Below, piece by piece: positions 16,177 to 24,641 of a DNA stretch of 43,027 nucleotides. The stretch covers positions 1 through 43,027 of the forward strand of contig JAITSE010000044.1 of NCBI GenBank assembly GCA_031288005.1, in the 5' to 3' direction. The DNA comes from Treponema sp. Its GTDB lineage: Bacteria; Spirochaetota; Spirochaetia; Treponematales; Breznakiellaceae. The stretch's first letter is position 1. Every line of letters begins with the position of its first letter. The translations under genes and the position numbers were made by a program. The notes below the pieces were generated by a model. The model did not search any database and had not been told where the DNA came from. It saw nothing but the letters and a program-made list of their open reading frames with translations.

Positions 16177-16626
16177 GACCGCCAAGGAACTGGAGACCGG
16201 AGGTCTTGAACTATGAGACCTCCGCTCTCCGTGGTCTGACCCCTGCAATCAGGCGGAGCCTGATTGCTTGGAGTTTTTGCACTATTTGTGACTGTTAACT
16301 TCTTGGGCGGCAAAAACTCCCCGCATTTCTCCCAGGGGGCCGGTTCTGCGGAAAACCAGTGCAAACCGTAGGCTTGCTGCAAGCTACACTTGCTTAGGAG
16401 TTTTGGGACCTTCGACTGCCCCTGCGGCCTTTGGCCGGGTAATTTGCGAAGCAAGCCGTAGGCTTGCACTGCGCTTGTGTAAACCTGCGGATTGCTGCAA
16501 ACCTTTGGTTTGCTTAGCAAATTACCTACGCGGTTTAAAAGTTCCCAAAACTCCAAGCAATTAGGTAAAGCCTGATTGCATGACCGTGAGCCATTCATCT
16601 TCGACTCGGAGTGGCTCCGGGAAGTC
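16177..16626. repeat. Intergenic region built from nested inverted repeats
   Basis: No gene is supported in these 450 nt. The region holds two GAGACC-type palindromes (16193-16207, 16215-16229) and a relative of the 268-567 tandem repeat (16232-16244). A perfect hairpin GCAATCAGGC-GGA-GCCTGATTGC lies at 16245-16267, with a diverged copy at 16554-16576. Two nested imperfect long stems also occur: GGAGTTTTGGGA (about 16396) with TCCCAAAACTCC (about 16540), and inside them GTAATTTGC (about 16440) with GCAAATTAC (about 16518). Modules such as AAAACCAGTGCAA recur at 24436-24448. Together they could fold into a large branched structure about 330 nt long. It may serve as the truB operon terminator region or be mobile/repetitive DNA. 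Confidence 0.65.
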
Positions 16627-16668
16627 CCTGAGACCCGTGCGAACCTGCGGGTTCGCACGGGTCTCAGG
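16627..16668 (-). terminator. Perfect 19-bp hairpin closing the sugar ABC operon
   Basis: CCTGAGACCCGTGCGAACC (16627-16645) pairs perfectly with 16650-16668 around a TGCG loop. It begins 3 nt beyond the stop codon (16672-16674) of the leftward permease gene and also lies at the end of the truB side. The arms contain the GAGACC/GGTCTC core of the dispersed palindromes. There is no U-run on the leftward strand, so it may block 3' exonucleases rather than act as a classical terminator. Confidence 0.65.
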
Positions 16669-16671
16669 ACT

Positions 16672-17514
16672 CTAGCCCTTAACCGCTCCCGCGGCGACGC
16701 CTTTGGCGATTTGCCGGCGGAACGCAAAATAGAAAAGCAGCATCGGAATCATGCCGATAACCAGGGCTGAAAACTGCTTGCCATAGTCCGAGGCTAGGGA
16801 GCCGGAAAAACGGCCTATCCCGACGGGAATGGATTTGACGGAATCGCTGGAACTGAGGATATTGATGAGCATGAACTCGTTCCAGGTTCCCGTGAAGGTA
16901 AGGATGCCCACCGTCATGGCCACAGGAGCGGTCATGGGAAAGATTATGCTGAAGAATATCCGCAGATACCGGGCGCCGTCAAGCTTGGCGGATTCAATGA
17001 GGGCATCGGGAATGCTTTTGATGAATTCGGTTCCCAAATATACTCCCATGGGCAGCCCCAGGCCGATATACGGGATCAGAACCCCAAGCCGGGTATCGTA
17101 AAGACCCACGGCGTTTACCATGAGGAAAAGCGGCACCATTATTGACTGTATGGTGAGGAGTATGCCGATGATGAAAAGGCCGTGCAGGAAAGATGTCAAG
17201 CGATTCTTAATTTTGGCAAAAGCGAATCCGGCCATGAAACCCAAAACCACCACGGCGATTACCGTAAGGACGGTATAAATAACGCTGTTTATAAACAGGA
17301 CGCCGAATTTCCCCATGTTCCATGCGTAGGGATAGTTGCCTGAAAACCAGATTTTCGGCAGGGCCAATTTGCTCGTGGTAAGGTATTCCTGGGTGGTCTT
17401 AAAGGACTGAATTATCAGCCAGAAAATGGGATAAACCGCCATGATGGTAAAGACGGCCATGATAAGATAGATGGCCGCTCCGGCCGAGGGAGAGTTTTTG
17501 CGTATATCCGCCAT
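16672..17514 (-). CDS. Carbohydrate ABC transporter permease, MalG-like (CUT1 family)
   Basis: This is a 280-aa inner-membrane protein with six predicted hydrophobic helices. The EAA loop that contacts the ATPase reads ESAKLDGARYLRIFFSIIFP near residues 180-199. The short N-terminus before the first helix and the FTGTWNEFMLINILSS segment near the end are typical of the MalG/LacG/UgpE branch. It is the last gene of an operon (binding protein, MalF-like, MalG-like) with 3 nt between the two permeases. No ATPase gene is present, as is common for CUT1 systems sharing an MsiK-type ATPase. Substrate unknown, probably an oligosaccharide or sugar derivative. Confidence 0.92.
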   Translation of the reverse strand: MADIRKNSPSAGAAIYLIMAVFTIMAVYPIFWLIIQSFKTTQEYLTTSKLALPKIWFSGNYPYAWNMGKFGVLFINSVIYTVLTVIAVVVLGFMAGFAFAKIKNRLTSFLHGLFIIGILLTIQSIMVPLFLMVNAVGLYDTRLGVLIPYIGLGLPMGVYLGTEFIKSIPDALIESAKLDGARYLRIFFSIIFPMTAPVAMTVGILTFTGTWNEFMLINILSSSDSVKSIPVGIGRFSGSLASDYGKQFSALVIGMIPMLLFYFAFRRQIAKGVAAGAVKG

Positions 17515-17517
17515 AGT

Positions 17518-18423
17518 TTACTCCTTTCCTCCGAACTTTTTTTCAAGCCCCCGGGTGAAGGCGATTAAAATAAAACTGATGATCACCATCACTGTGGAAA
17601 TGGCGTTGGCCAGAGGGTAATTCGGAGCGCCTCGGAAGGCCGTCATATACATAAAATGGGAAAGCACTGTAGTTTGATTCGCCGGGCCGCCGCCGGTCAT
17701 TATATAAATCAGATCGAAGGACTTTAGGGAGCCGGAAATTGCCAGAATCGCGCTGGTAACGATAACCCCGGAAAGAGCGGGGAGGACTATGTATCTGAGA
17801 GTCTGGAGTTCGCCCGCGCCGTCTATTTTGGAGGCTTCGATTACGGAGACGTCTATGCGCTGAATATTGGCAAGGAAAATAATCACATACATCCCTGTAT
17901 ACATCCAGAGCATAACGACAAGAACCGGAATCATGGGTTGGCTGTTCAGGGTAAACTCCGCGGCGGGATTAAAAAATTTAACAATCTCCATATACACGCT
18001 GTTTGAATTCAGGTAGAAACTCTTGAATAGAATCCCGATGATAACAGGGGAAATAACGTTGGGGAGATATATCATAGTCTGAAAAAAATCTGTCCCCCAT
18101 ATCAGCTTACGGGACAGGATATAGGCTAGGATGAATCCTAAGGGTATCTGTCCGAAGATGGACACTAATACGATGAGCATATTGTTCTTTAGGGCCAGAT
18201 AGAAATAGCCGTTGGGATTTGTAAATATTTCAACATAACTTTTGATTCCCGCAAAGCCAAAGTTGGGATTGCCGAAGACCGGGCCTCCGTTATAATTAGT
18301 CAGGCTCAGGGCTATGGAAAAAACAGTGGGAAAGGCTACCACTAAAAAATAGATAAGCGCCGCCGGTATGACCAGAACAGCATAGGCAAAATGCTGTTCC
18401 CTTCTGGATTTTATATCTTTCAC
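17518..18423 (-). CDS. Carbohydrate ABC transporter permease, MalF-like (CUT1 family)
   Basis: This is a 301-aa membrane protein with about six helices. The first runs over AYAVLVIPAALIYFLVVAFP after a short basic cytoplasmic start. The EAA loop is EASKIDGAGELQTLRYIVLP near residues 197-216. MTGGGPANQTTVL near 245 is a hallmark of the MalF/LacF/UgpA branch. It forms a heterodimeric channel with the downstream MalG-like protein. GGAACC lies upstream rather than a strong ribosome site, so expression may depend on the upstream gene. A 185-nt gap with a stable hairpin (18524-18550) separates it from the binding-protein gene. Confidence 0.92.
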   Translation of the reverse strand: MKDIKSRREQHFAYAVLVIPAALIYFLVVAFPTVFSIALSLTNYNGGPVFGNPNFGFAGIKSYVEIFTNPNGYFYLALKNNMLIVLVSIFGQIPLGFILAYILSRKLIWGTDFFQTMIYLPNVISPVIIGILFKSFYLNSNSVYMEIVKFFNPAAEFTLNSQPMIPVLVVMLWMYTGMYVIIFLANIQRIDVSVIEASKIDGAGELQTLRYIVLPALSGVIVTSAILAISGSLKSFDLIYIMTGGGPANQTTVLSHFMYMTAFRGAPNYPLANAISTVMVIISFILIAFTRGLEKKFGGKE

Positions 18424-18523
18424 TACAGGGTTCCTTCAAAAAGCGGAGGCTGCGCCGCACGCAGTACAGCCTCTGAATTTTTTTCGTCTTTATAACAATC
18501 TCCAGTAAAGAACTTGTTTGCGG

Positions 18524-18550
18524 AACTTAGGGTTCGTAGAACCCTAAGTT
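18524..18550 (-). other. Hairpin between binding-protein and permease genes
   Basis: AACTTAGGGTTC (18524-18535) and GAACCCTAAGTT (18539-18550) form a perfect 12-bp stem with a 3-nt loop. A second shorter palindrome (AAGTCCGCCGGACTT) lies near 18578-18592. Such structures after a binding-protein gene often stabilise its mRNA or partly terminate transcription so that the binding protein is made in excess over the permeases; this is inference here. Confidence 0.6.
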
Positions 18551-18608
18551 CTCTCTAACCAGGTTGCTTAGGACTGGAAGTCCGCCGGACTTTAGTCCGC
18601 GGCAAGTT

Positions 18609-19958
18609 CTATTGCCTTGCTTTCCATGCGTCAAAGGCGCGCTGAGCCGCCGCGGCCACCTGTTCCGGCGTTTGCGTACCCATGCCTATGGCTTGCAGGC
18701 CCTCGTTAATCGGGGTATAAACCTCGCCGGCGAAAACGCCGTCAATAACTGCCGTGCTTGTAGTATACTGATTTCCCAGGCTGCCCCCCGCTTTCTGCAT
18801 AGGCTCAAGGGCAAGATTGTCTATATTTATATCCGTCCTTGTGGGTGTGGCGATGCTGCCGGTTTCAATAAGCCAGGTTTGAATTTCCCTGCCCGAAAGC
18901 CACTTAACAAGCCGCCACGCCGCTTCTTCTTTGGCGGAACCGGCGGGGATGCCGGCGTTTATGCCCCAGCCTGTACCAAGGATGCCGGAAGTGGATTTAT
19001 TTATTTTTGCCCCTTCAATGTCGGGAAACACGGTGATCTGGATGTTTTTTTGTTTGTCCGGGCTTATCAGTGCCTCGCCTGTAGACTGGTCTGTGATGAA
19101 GGCCCCGATACGCCAGTCCCCATCTATCAGGTAGGCGCCTTTTTTAGTTGCGAACTGGCCGATTACCGTTCCGTAATCGGTGGTAAGAGTGGCTTTGCTC
19201 AAGACTCCGTCGTCATAAAGAGTTTTGATGAAGGCGATGGCTTTTACGAAATCCGGATCCGTAAACTTAGCCTGACCTGAGAGGATCTTTTGCTCCCAGC
19301 CTTTATCACCGAAACGGCCTGCCACAAGGGAAAAGAGGCAGGACTGCATAACCCAGTCGTCCTGATTGGCCATCAACGCCGTTTCGTAGCCTTTGGCCTT
19401 GAGTATTGGGACTTGGGTCTTTAGCTCGCTGTAGGTCTTTGCGGGCGTAAGCCCGGCGTCTTTGAGAACTTCCGTGTTGATATAAAAGGCATGACTCGAT
19501 GTAATAGCCCGGGGGAGTATCGCCACATAGCCGCCGCCCTGGGCCGAAGGATTCAGAGCTTCCGGGAGCATAAAAGAAGCAAGGTCGTCTTTCTGAATGA
19601 GGGGGCTTAGATCCTTAAGCATACGCTGAGTGTGCAGGGTGGTTGACCTTCCCGACGGCCAGGCGTAGATAACATCCGGAAGCCTTCCGGCAGCGGCATA
19701 GGCTTCCACTTTTTGATGGAACGGCTCGTTAAAAAGATCTTCCCGGATTACTTTGATATCCGGATTAGCTTTGGAAAACGCGTCCCAAACTTCGGTAATT
19801 TCCTCTTGGGAGTTGGCGAAAGTCATATCCAGGTAATTCAGCACCCGCAGTTCCACCGTTCCTTCAGGATTTTTTTTTGACTTGCTACATCCGATGAGCA
19901 AGCCAAAAATAGCCAGCAGCGGCATCATTAGAAAGGCCGCTTTTTTAAAATTTTTCAT
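18609..19958 (-). CDS. Extracellular sugar-binding lipoprotein of an ABC transporter
   Basis: This is a 449-aa protein from the ATG at 19958, which is preceded by AGGAGGAAAAT; an ATG five codons earlier would place the ribosome site inside the gene. The N-terminus is basic then hydrophobic and ends in the lipobox LLIGC, so the mature protein is lipid-anchored at Cys24. The body fits family-1 solute-binding proteins (VELRVLNYLD..., DVIYAWPSGR, AYLIDGDWRIGAF, GTGWGINAGIPAGS, EAAWRLVKWLSG). It captures a carbohydrate for the two permeases downstream. The ligand cannot be read from sequence. Confidence 0.92.
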   Translation of the reverse strand: MKNFKKAAFLMMPLLAIFGLLIGCSKSKKNPEGTVELRVLNYLDMTFANSQEEITEVWDAFSKANPDIKVIREDLFNEPFHQKVEAYAAAGRLPDVIYAWPSGRSTTLHTQRMLKDLSPLIQKDDLASFMLPEALNPSAQGGGYVAILPRAITSSHAFYINTEVLKDAGLTPAKTYSELKTQVPILKAKGYETALMANQDDWVMQSCLFSLVAGRFGDKGWEQKILSGQAKFTDPDFVKAIAFIKTLYDDGVLSKATLTTDYGTVIGQFATKKGAYLIDGDWRIGAFITDQSTGEALISPDKQKNIQITVFPDIEGAKINKSTSGILGTGWGINAGIPAGSAKEEAAWRLVKWLSGREIQTWLIETGSIATPTRTDINIDNLALEPMQKAGGSLGNQYTTSTAVIDGVFAGEVYTPINEGLQAIGMGTQTPEQVAAAAQRAFDAWKARQ

Positions 19959-20086
19959 ATTTTCCTCCTGCATATAAGCAACTTAAAGCAATAAATTCTA
20001 AGGACCTGATTTATACAATAAAAACAGGCATTCCGCCGCTCCTTACCGTATTATGTGGTTATTTTGAAATTTACTGCTTTACGATA

Positions 20087-20114
20087 ATTATATACTGCCA
20101 CCGCTTATTGTCAA
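20087..20114 (-). promoter_or_regulatory. Sigma-70 promoter of the sugar ABC operon
   Basis: Read on the minus strand, TTGACA (20109-20114) is followed after 16 nt by TATAAT (20087-20092), perfect consensus boxes. Transcription would start near 20080, giving a leader of about 120 nt before the binding-protein ATG at 19958. I do not see a clear operator, although the long leader leaves room for control. Confidence 0.75.
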
Positions 20115-20148
20115 CTTCCGGCATCCAGCCGGCTAAAGCGCTGGCTTG

Positions 20149-21264
20149 TTAGTCAGACATTTCAGACAGGGGAATGGGTTTGGGCGAATCGTTTTCGTCT
20201 TCCACCCGGGAGAGTTCTTCCATTAGCTCCCGGCCCCGCTTGGAGAGCCTTATCGGTATCTGAACCATAATTTTAATATAAAGGCTCCCCCGGCGGCCGG
20301 CTACGGGAACGCCTTCGTCCCGGATACGAAGCATCTGGCCGTTTTGTATGCCCGGTGGTATCTTTACTTTGATGGTTTTTCCATCCAAAGCGTTTATATG
20401 TATGTCCGCTCCCAGGGTCGCCTGAGTTATGGAAACAGGTATGGCGCAGTAAAGGTCCATGTCTTGGCGCTCAAAATACTCATGTGGCTTTATTTGGATA
20501 AACACGTAGAGGTCTCCGGGGGGACCGCCATTGGGACCGGCGTCTCCCTGCCGGGGGATGACGACACGCTTCCCGTTCTCCACTCCCGCAGGAATGGTGA
20601 CCATGATCTTCTGGCGCTTCTTCTGCATACCCGAACCGCCGCAGTCCTTACAGGGATGCTCAATGATATAGCCATCGCCGCCGCAGGACGGGCAGGTGGA
20701 CGCCACGGAGAAGAAACCCTGGTTGTGCCGAACCTGCCCTGATCCCTGGCAGGTGGGACAAATTTTTTTGCCTGAACCACCTGACGCGCCGGTTCCATGG
20801 CAGGAAGAGCAGGGTTCGTTGTGGGAATATTGGATTTCGACCTTGGTACCGAAGACGGCGTCCTTAAAGGGTATCTCGATGTCATACCTGAGATTGGCGC
20901 CCTGCCTGACGCCACCTGAACCGCCGCTGGAAGAACGGCGGCTGCCCCCGAAAAAGGTATTGAAGATACCGGAGAAATCCCCAAAGATATCCTCGAAGCC
21001 ATGGAAGGCGGAGGAGAAATCCTGACCGCCGCTCATACCCTCAACGCCGGCAAAACCAAATTGATCGTAGGCGGACTTTTTTTGATCGTCCGACAGGATT
21101 TCGTAGGCCTCGGTAGCCTCTTTAAATTTCTCTTCCGCCTCCTTGCTCCCCGGATTTTTGTCCGGGTGATACTGGATGGCGAGTTTTCGATACGCTTTCT
21201 TTATATCATCTTTGGACGCGCCTTTTTGCAGTCCCAACACTTCATAGTAATCACGCTTGGCCAC
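20149..21264 (-). CDS. dnaJ: Chaperone protein DnaJ
   Basis: This is a 371-aa full-length type I DnaJ. The J domain (1 to about 70) has the HPD motif in YHPDKNPGS and stimulates DnaK ATPase. A Gly/Phe/Ser-rich linker ([20 protein letters not shown]) follows. The zinc-binding domain has four CxxCxGxG-type repeats: [24 protein letters not shown] and CKDCGGSG. The C-terminal substrate-binding domains include [17 protein letters not shown]. It lies 87 nt downstream of dnaK on the same strand as the last gene of grpE-dnaK-dnaJ. Confidence 0.97.
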   Translation of the reverse strand: MAKRDYYEVLGLQKGASKDDIKKAYRKLAIQYHPDKNPGSKEAEEKFKEATEAYEILSDDQKKSAYDQFGFAGVEGMSGGQDFSSAFHGFEDIFGDFSGIFNTFFGGSRRSSSGGSGGVRQGANLRYDIEIPFKDAVFGTKVEIQYSHNEPCSSCHGTGASGGSGKKICPTCQGSGQVRHNQGFFSVASTCPSCGGDGYIIEHPCKDCGGSGMQKKRQKIMVTIPAGVENGKRVVIPRQGDAGPNGGPPGDLYVFIQIKPHEYFERQDMDLYCAIPVSITQATLGADIHINALDGKTIKVKIPPGIQNGQMLRIRDEGVPVAGRRGSLYIKIMVQIPIRLSKRGRELMEELSRVEDENDSPKPIPLSEMSD

Positions 21265-21351
21265 ATCGGACCCCTTTAATGAATTTAACCACGGACCTTT
21301 TTAACAAACTCTATACCGTTTGCCTGTAAAGCCCGCGGTTCATCTTTTTCA

Positions 21352-23262
21352 CTATTTATCGTCTACAACTTCGTAGTCCACATCCTCGGCGCTTTTGGTG
21401 TTGCCTCCGGATTGAGGGCCGCTGCCGGCTTGACTGCCGGAACCGGGATCCTGCTGGACATTCGACTGCTTGTAGACCTCTTCGGCGATCTTATAGGAAA
21501 CCTGTTTGAGAGCTTCGGTCTTTTCCTTGATGGTCTGGGTATCGCTGCCTTCCAAAGCCCGGCGCAGATCGGCAATAGCCTCTTCCGCCTTGGCCTTATC
21601 CGCCGCGTTTACCTTGTCGCCTAAATCTTTGATGTTCTTCTCGGTACTATAGATCATGGTGTCCGCCTCATTCCGGGCTTCGGCCTTCTCTTTTTCCCGC
21701 TTGTCCTCTTCGGCGTGGAGTTCCGCCTCTTTGACCATGCGATCAATATCGGAGTCCGAAAGGCCGGAAGAGCTTTCTATACGTATCTTCTGTTCCTTGC
21801 CCGTCCCCAAGTCTTTGGCGGACACATGGACTATGCCGTTGGCGTCTATGTCAAAGGTTACCTCGATCTGCGGAACCCCTCGGGGCGCGGGCGGAATACC
21901 CACCAGGTCGAAACGTCCCAAGACACGGTTCTGGCTTGCCATTTCCCGCTCACCCTGGAGAACTTGGATGGATACCGCGGTCTGGCCGTCGGCGGCAGTG
22001 GAGAAGATCTGGCTCTTTCGCGTGGGAATGGTGGTGTTCCGGGGAATAAGCCGGGTCATCACGCCGCCCAGGGTCTCGATGCCCAGGGACAGGGGGGTAA
22101 CATCCAGGAGGAGTACGTCTTTCACATCGCCCCCCAGGATACCGCCTTGTATGGCCGCGCCTATGGCCACCGCCTCATCGGGGTTGACCCCCTTATTCGG
22201 CTCCTTCTTGAACAGGTCTTTGACGATCTGCTGAACCGCAGGAATCCGGGTAGACCCACCCACCAGGATAACCTCGTCGATCTGATCCGCGCTCAGGCCC
22301 GCATCGGTCAGGGCCTTCTTGCAGGGTTCCTTGGATCGCTCCAGGAGATCGTCCACCATCTGTTCGAACTTCGCCCGGGTCAGGCTCTTTTGCAGGTGTT
22401 TGGGACCAGATTGATCCGCCGTGATGAAGGGCAGGTTCACTTCCGTGGTCTGCATGGCGGAAAGCTCGATCTTCGCCTTTTCCGCAGCTTCCCGCAGCCG
22501 CTGCAAAGCCATGCGATCCTTACCCAAATCAATGCCCGTGTCCTGTTTGAACTCGGTGATGAGCCATTCCATGATGCGCCGGTCAAAGTCGTCGCCCCCC
22601 AGGTGGGTGTCGCCGTTGGTGGACTTCACCTCAAAGACCCCTTCACCCAGTTCCAGGATGGAAATATCGAAGGTCCCGCCCCCTAGGTCGTAGACGGCTA
22701 TGATCTTCTCTTTCTTCTGATCTTTATTGAAGCCAAAGGCCAGGGAAGCGGCGGTAGGCTCGTTGATGATACGCTTAACGTCCAGGCCGGCGATCTTCCC
22801 CGCGTCCTTGGTGGCCTGCCGCTGCGCGTCGTTGAAATAAGCCGGCACGGTGATGACCGCCTCGGTCACGGACTCGCCCAGATAGTCCTCGGCAGTCTGC
22901 TTCATCTTTTGGAGCACAAAGGCGGAAATTTCCTGGGGAGAATACAGTTTGCCGTCAATGTTCACCCGCACATCGTCGGCTTGTTCGACCACATGGTATG
23001 GAACCAACTTCATCTCGTTATTCACCTCAGAATACCGGCGTCCCATGAAACGCTTAATCGAATAAATGGTATTCTCCGGATTGGTGATCATTTGGTTTTT
23101 TGCGGGCTGTCCTACCACCCGGTCACCCTTGCTGGTGAAACCAATAATAGAAGGAGTGGTCCGTCCTCCTTCGGAGCTCTGGATGACTACCGGCTCGCCG
23201 CCCTCCAGGACGGCTACACATGAGTTTGTGGTTCCTAAGTCGATTCCAATTATCTTTCCCAT
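21352..23262 (-). CDS. dnaK: Chaperone protein DnaK (Hsp70)
   Basis: This 636-aa protein is full length for a bacterial Hsp70. The ATPase domain starts with [18 protein letters not shown] and contains [14 protein letters not shown] and [13 protein letters not shown]. The substrate-binding domain includes [18 protein letters not shown] and [16 protein letters not shown] helical lid ends in a Gly/Ser/Gln-rich tail with the usual acidic finish ([10 protein letters not shown]). It refolds proteins with DnaJ and GrpE encoded beside it. The gap to grpE is 29 nt. The opposite strand carries long open frames which are only shadows of this conserved gene. Confidence 0.98.
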   Translation of the reverse strand: MGKIIGIDLGTTNSCVAVLEGGEPVVIQSSEGGRTTPSIIGFTSKGDRVVGQPAKNQMITNPENTIYSIKRFMGRRYSEVNNEMKLVPYHVVEQADDVRVNIDGKLYSPQEISAFVLQKMKQTAEDYLGESVTEAVITVPAYFNDAQRQATKDAGKIAGLDVKRIINEPTAASLAFGFNKDQKKEKIIAVYDLGGGTFDISILELGEGVFEVKSTNGDTHLGGDDFDRRIMEWLITEFKQDTGIDLGKDRMALQRLREAAEKAKIELSAMQTTEVNLPFITADQSGPKHLQKSLTRAKFEQMVDDLLERSKEPCKKALTDAGLSADQIDEVILVGGSTRIPAVQQIVKDLFKKEPNKGVNPDEAVAIGAAIQGGILGGDVKDVLLLDVTPLSLGIETLGGVMTRLIPRNTTIPTRKSQIFSTAADGQTAVSIQVLQGEREMASQNRVLGRFDLVGIPPAPRGVPQIEVTFDIDANGIVHVSAKDLGTGKEQKIRIESSSGLSDSDIDRMVKEAELHAEEDKREKEKAEARNEADTMIYSTEKNIKDLGDKVNAADKAKAEEAIADLRRALEGSDTQTIKEKTEALKQVSYKIAEEVYKQSNVQQDPGSGSQAGSGPQSGGNTKSAEDVDYEVVDDK

Positions 23263-23291
23263 CTTAATTTAGACTCCTCTGTTCTATATCT

Positions 23292-23948
23292 TTAGTCCCC
23301 GGCCTTTTCCGCACCGGGGCTTTGAATTCCTTCGGACGGCGAATTTGCGGTACTCGATGACTCCGCCGTCTGGGTGGAGGGTGATTCGGGCATTATCACC
23401 TTCACTTTGGCGCTCCGTATAACCCTGTCCTTCAACGTATACCCTTTGATGAAGTCTTCCTGAACGACCGGCTCGGAGACTTCCGCCGATTTTTCCATCA
23501 TAATCGCCTCGTGCCGATTGGGATCAAAGGCTTCTCCTGCGGAATCAAAGCGTTTCAGCGCCCACAGGTTCTCCAGCATAGTTATGAGCCGCCTTTCAGT
23601 CATACCTATCCCTTCGTAGAGGCTGTTAAAATCCTTCGATACGGCGGCGGACTGCATGGCCCGTTCAAAGTCATCAATGACAGGAATAAGGTCCAAAAGC
23701 AGGCTTTGATTTGCATAATCAATGGCATCTTGCTTTTCCCTATTCATCCGCTTACGAAAATTCTCAAATTCCGCCGCTTTCCGAAGGAATTGGTCGTTCC
23801 GCTCCGCTAATTCAGCTTCCAGAGCGGCTATTTTTTCATCTCCATCCTGAAGTTCCAGCCTTTCCGTCGCTTCTCCGGCTTCAGACGCTTCGCATCCGCA
23901 GCCTGACAACGGGCCTTCTGTCTGTTTCGTGAATTCTTCTTCTTCCAT
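23292..23948 (-). CDS. grpE: Nucleotide exchange factor GrpE
   Basis: This is a 218-aa protein. An acidic N-terminus leads into a long coiled coil (about 35-90, ALEAELAERNDQFLRKAAEFENFRKRMNRE), followed by the C-terminal beta domain (FDPNRHEAIMMEKSAE...VVQEDFIKGYTLKDRVIRSAKVKV). A non-conserved Ser/Thr/Pro-rich tail of about 30 residues follows. GrpE releases ADP from DnaK. First gene of grpE-dnaK-dnaJ; hrcA is not adjacent and no CIRCE element is visible upstream, so control differs from the classical HrcA model or is encoded elsewhere. Confidence 0.95.
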   Translation of the reverse strand: MEEEEFTKQTEGPLSGCGCEASEAGEATERLELQDGDEKIAALEAELAERNDQFLRKAAEFENFRKRMNREKQDAIDYANQSLLLDLIPVIDDFERAMQSAAVSKDFNSLYEGIGMTERRLITMLENLWALKRFDSAGEAFDPNRHEAIMMEKSAEVSEPVVQEDFIKGYTLKDRVIRSAKVKVIMPESPSTQTAESSSTANSPSEGIQSPGAEKAGD

Positions 23949-23993
23949 TGCTTTTCCAACAAATATGGTTAATTTTTCAAACTATTCAACTCA

Positions 23994-24023
23994 AAAATAC
24001 TTACTTAGGCGTAAAAAGGTCAA
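23994..24023 (-). promoter_or_regulatory. Candidate promoter upstream of grpE
   Basis: On the minus strand TTGACC (24018-24023) is followed after 18 nt by TATTTT (23994-23999), about 50 nt upstream of the grpE ATG. It resembles a weak sigma-70 promoter. It does not match the heat-shock sigma-32 pattern, and no CIRCE inverted repeat is present. Confidence 0.3.
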
Positions 24024-24231
24024 GTGAAATTTTGAAAAAACTTATAAAACCACAAATTGAAACTCCCTAAATCGTGAGATCGACTGCGGGTTTCTGAACG
24101 GGCCCTTGCAGGCTGCGCTGGTTCTAGTTCTGGGTAAGTTGCGGTATGCAGTTTTACGTTGGTTATCAAGAGCGATTACTACTAGTTTACCTATCAGCAA
24201 TTGGCGGTGTAAATTTCTATAATATGAACCG

Positions 24232-24437
24232 TGGTACACTTCACAACCGCTGATAACTCAAACGGATATCAAGAATGTTTCGATTGTGCTGCCTGATAAA
24301 GCAATTCTTCTTGAGTTTGAGGAACTGACCGGCTCGTTGATGGAACTGTACTAGGGAAATATACACGAGTCAGAGCATCTCGCCGCCATCCGCGATACGC
24401 TCCTGCCAAGCTGATGAGCGGGGAAATCAGCTCGTAA
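24232..24437 (+). pseudogene. Decayed 3' end of a type I restriction specificity gene (hsdS)
   Basis: The plus strand reads TSQPLITQTDIKNVSIVLPD, typical of the end of the second target-recognition domain of HsdS. It then runs through a spacer helix (AILLEFEELTGSLMEL) to an in-frame TAG at 24352-24354. After the stop the frame resumes with HLAAIRDTLLP and, after a one-base shift near 24408, KLMSGEIS and a TAA at 24435-24437. The RDTLLPKLMSGEI tail is characteristic of HsdS. One nonsense and one frameshift mutation, plus the missing 5' part, show it is dead. No hsdM or hsdR is nearby. The 290 nt upstream to grpE show no intact gene and may include further decayed hsdS. Confidence 0.68.
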
Positions 24438-24641
24438 AACCAGTGCAAGCCGTGCAATCAGGCGGAGACTGATTGTTTTGAAGTTTTGGAACCGTTGCGC
24501 AGCCTTAGAGCCGCACAGTTTGCAGGTTCCAAAATTCCCATCCCTTTTTCCCCGGAGGACAGACCCCCGGGAAAAAATGCGGGGAGTTAGACCCTAAAGG
24601 GTCTAAAAACTCCAAAGCAACCCGCGCAGCGGGCTGCAAGG
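24438..24641. repeat. Repeat-rich spacer downstream of xylA
   Basis: No gene. The region contains a diverged copy of the GCAATCAGGC-type hairpin (24454-24475) and GGTTCCAAAA/TTTTGGAACC-type arms. A segment similar to 575-627 is present (GGACAGACCCC and TGCGGGGAGTT, 24553-24592). A palindrome AGACCCTAAAGGGTCT lies near 24589-24604, and a hairpin GCAACCCGC-GCA-GCGGGCTGC near 24616-24637 just after the xylA stop. The last one is the likely 3' end structure for the leftward xylBA transcript. Confidence 0.6.

Noticed and set aside
21715..22686. 323-aa rightward ORF
   Set aside because: Shadow of dnaK on the opposite strand, a common effect of its codon use.
23949..24041. CIRCE element or sigma-32 promoter upstream of grpE
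   Set aside because: No TTAGCACTC-type inverted repeat and no matching heat-shock promoter boxes could be found.
24042..24457. Two leftward ORFs of 62-65 aa
   Set aside because: They have no ribosome sites or recognisable content, and the plus strand here carries the hsdS remnant.
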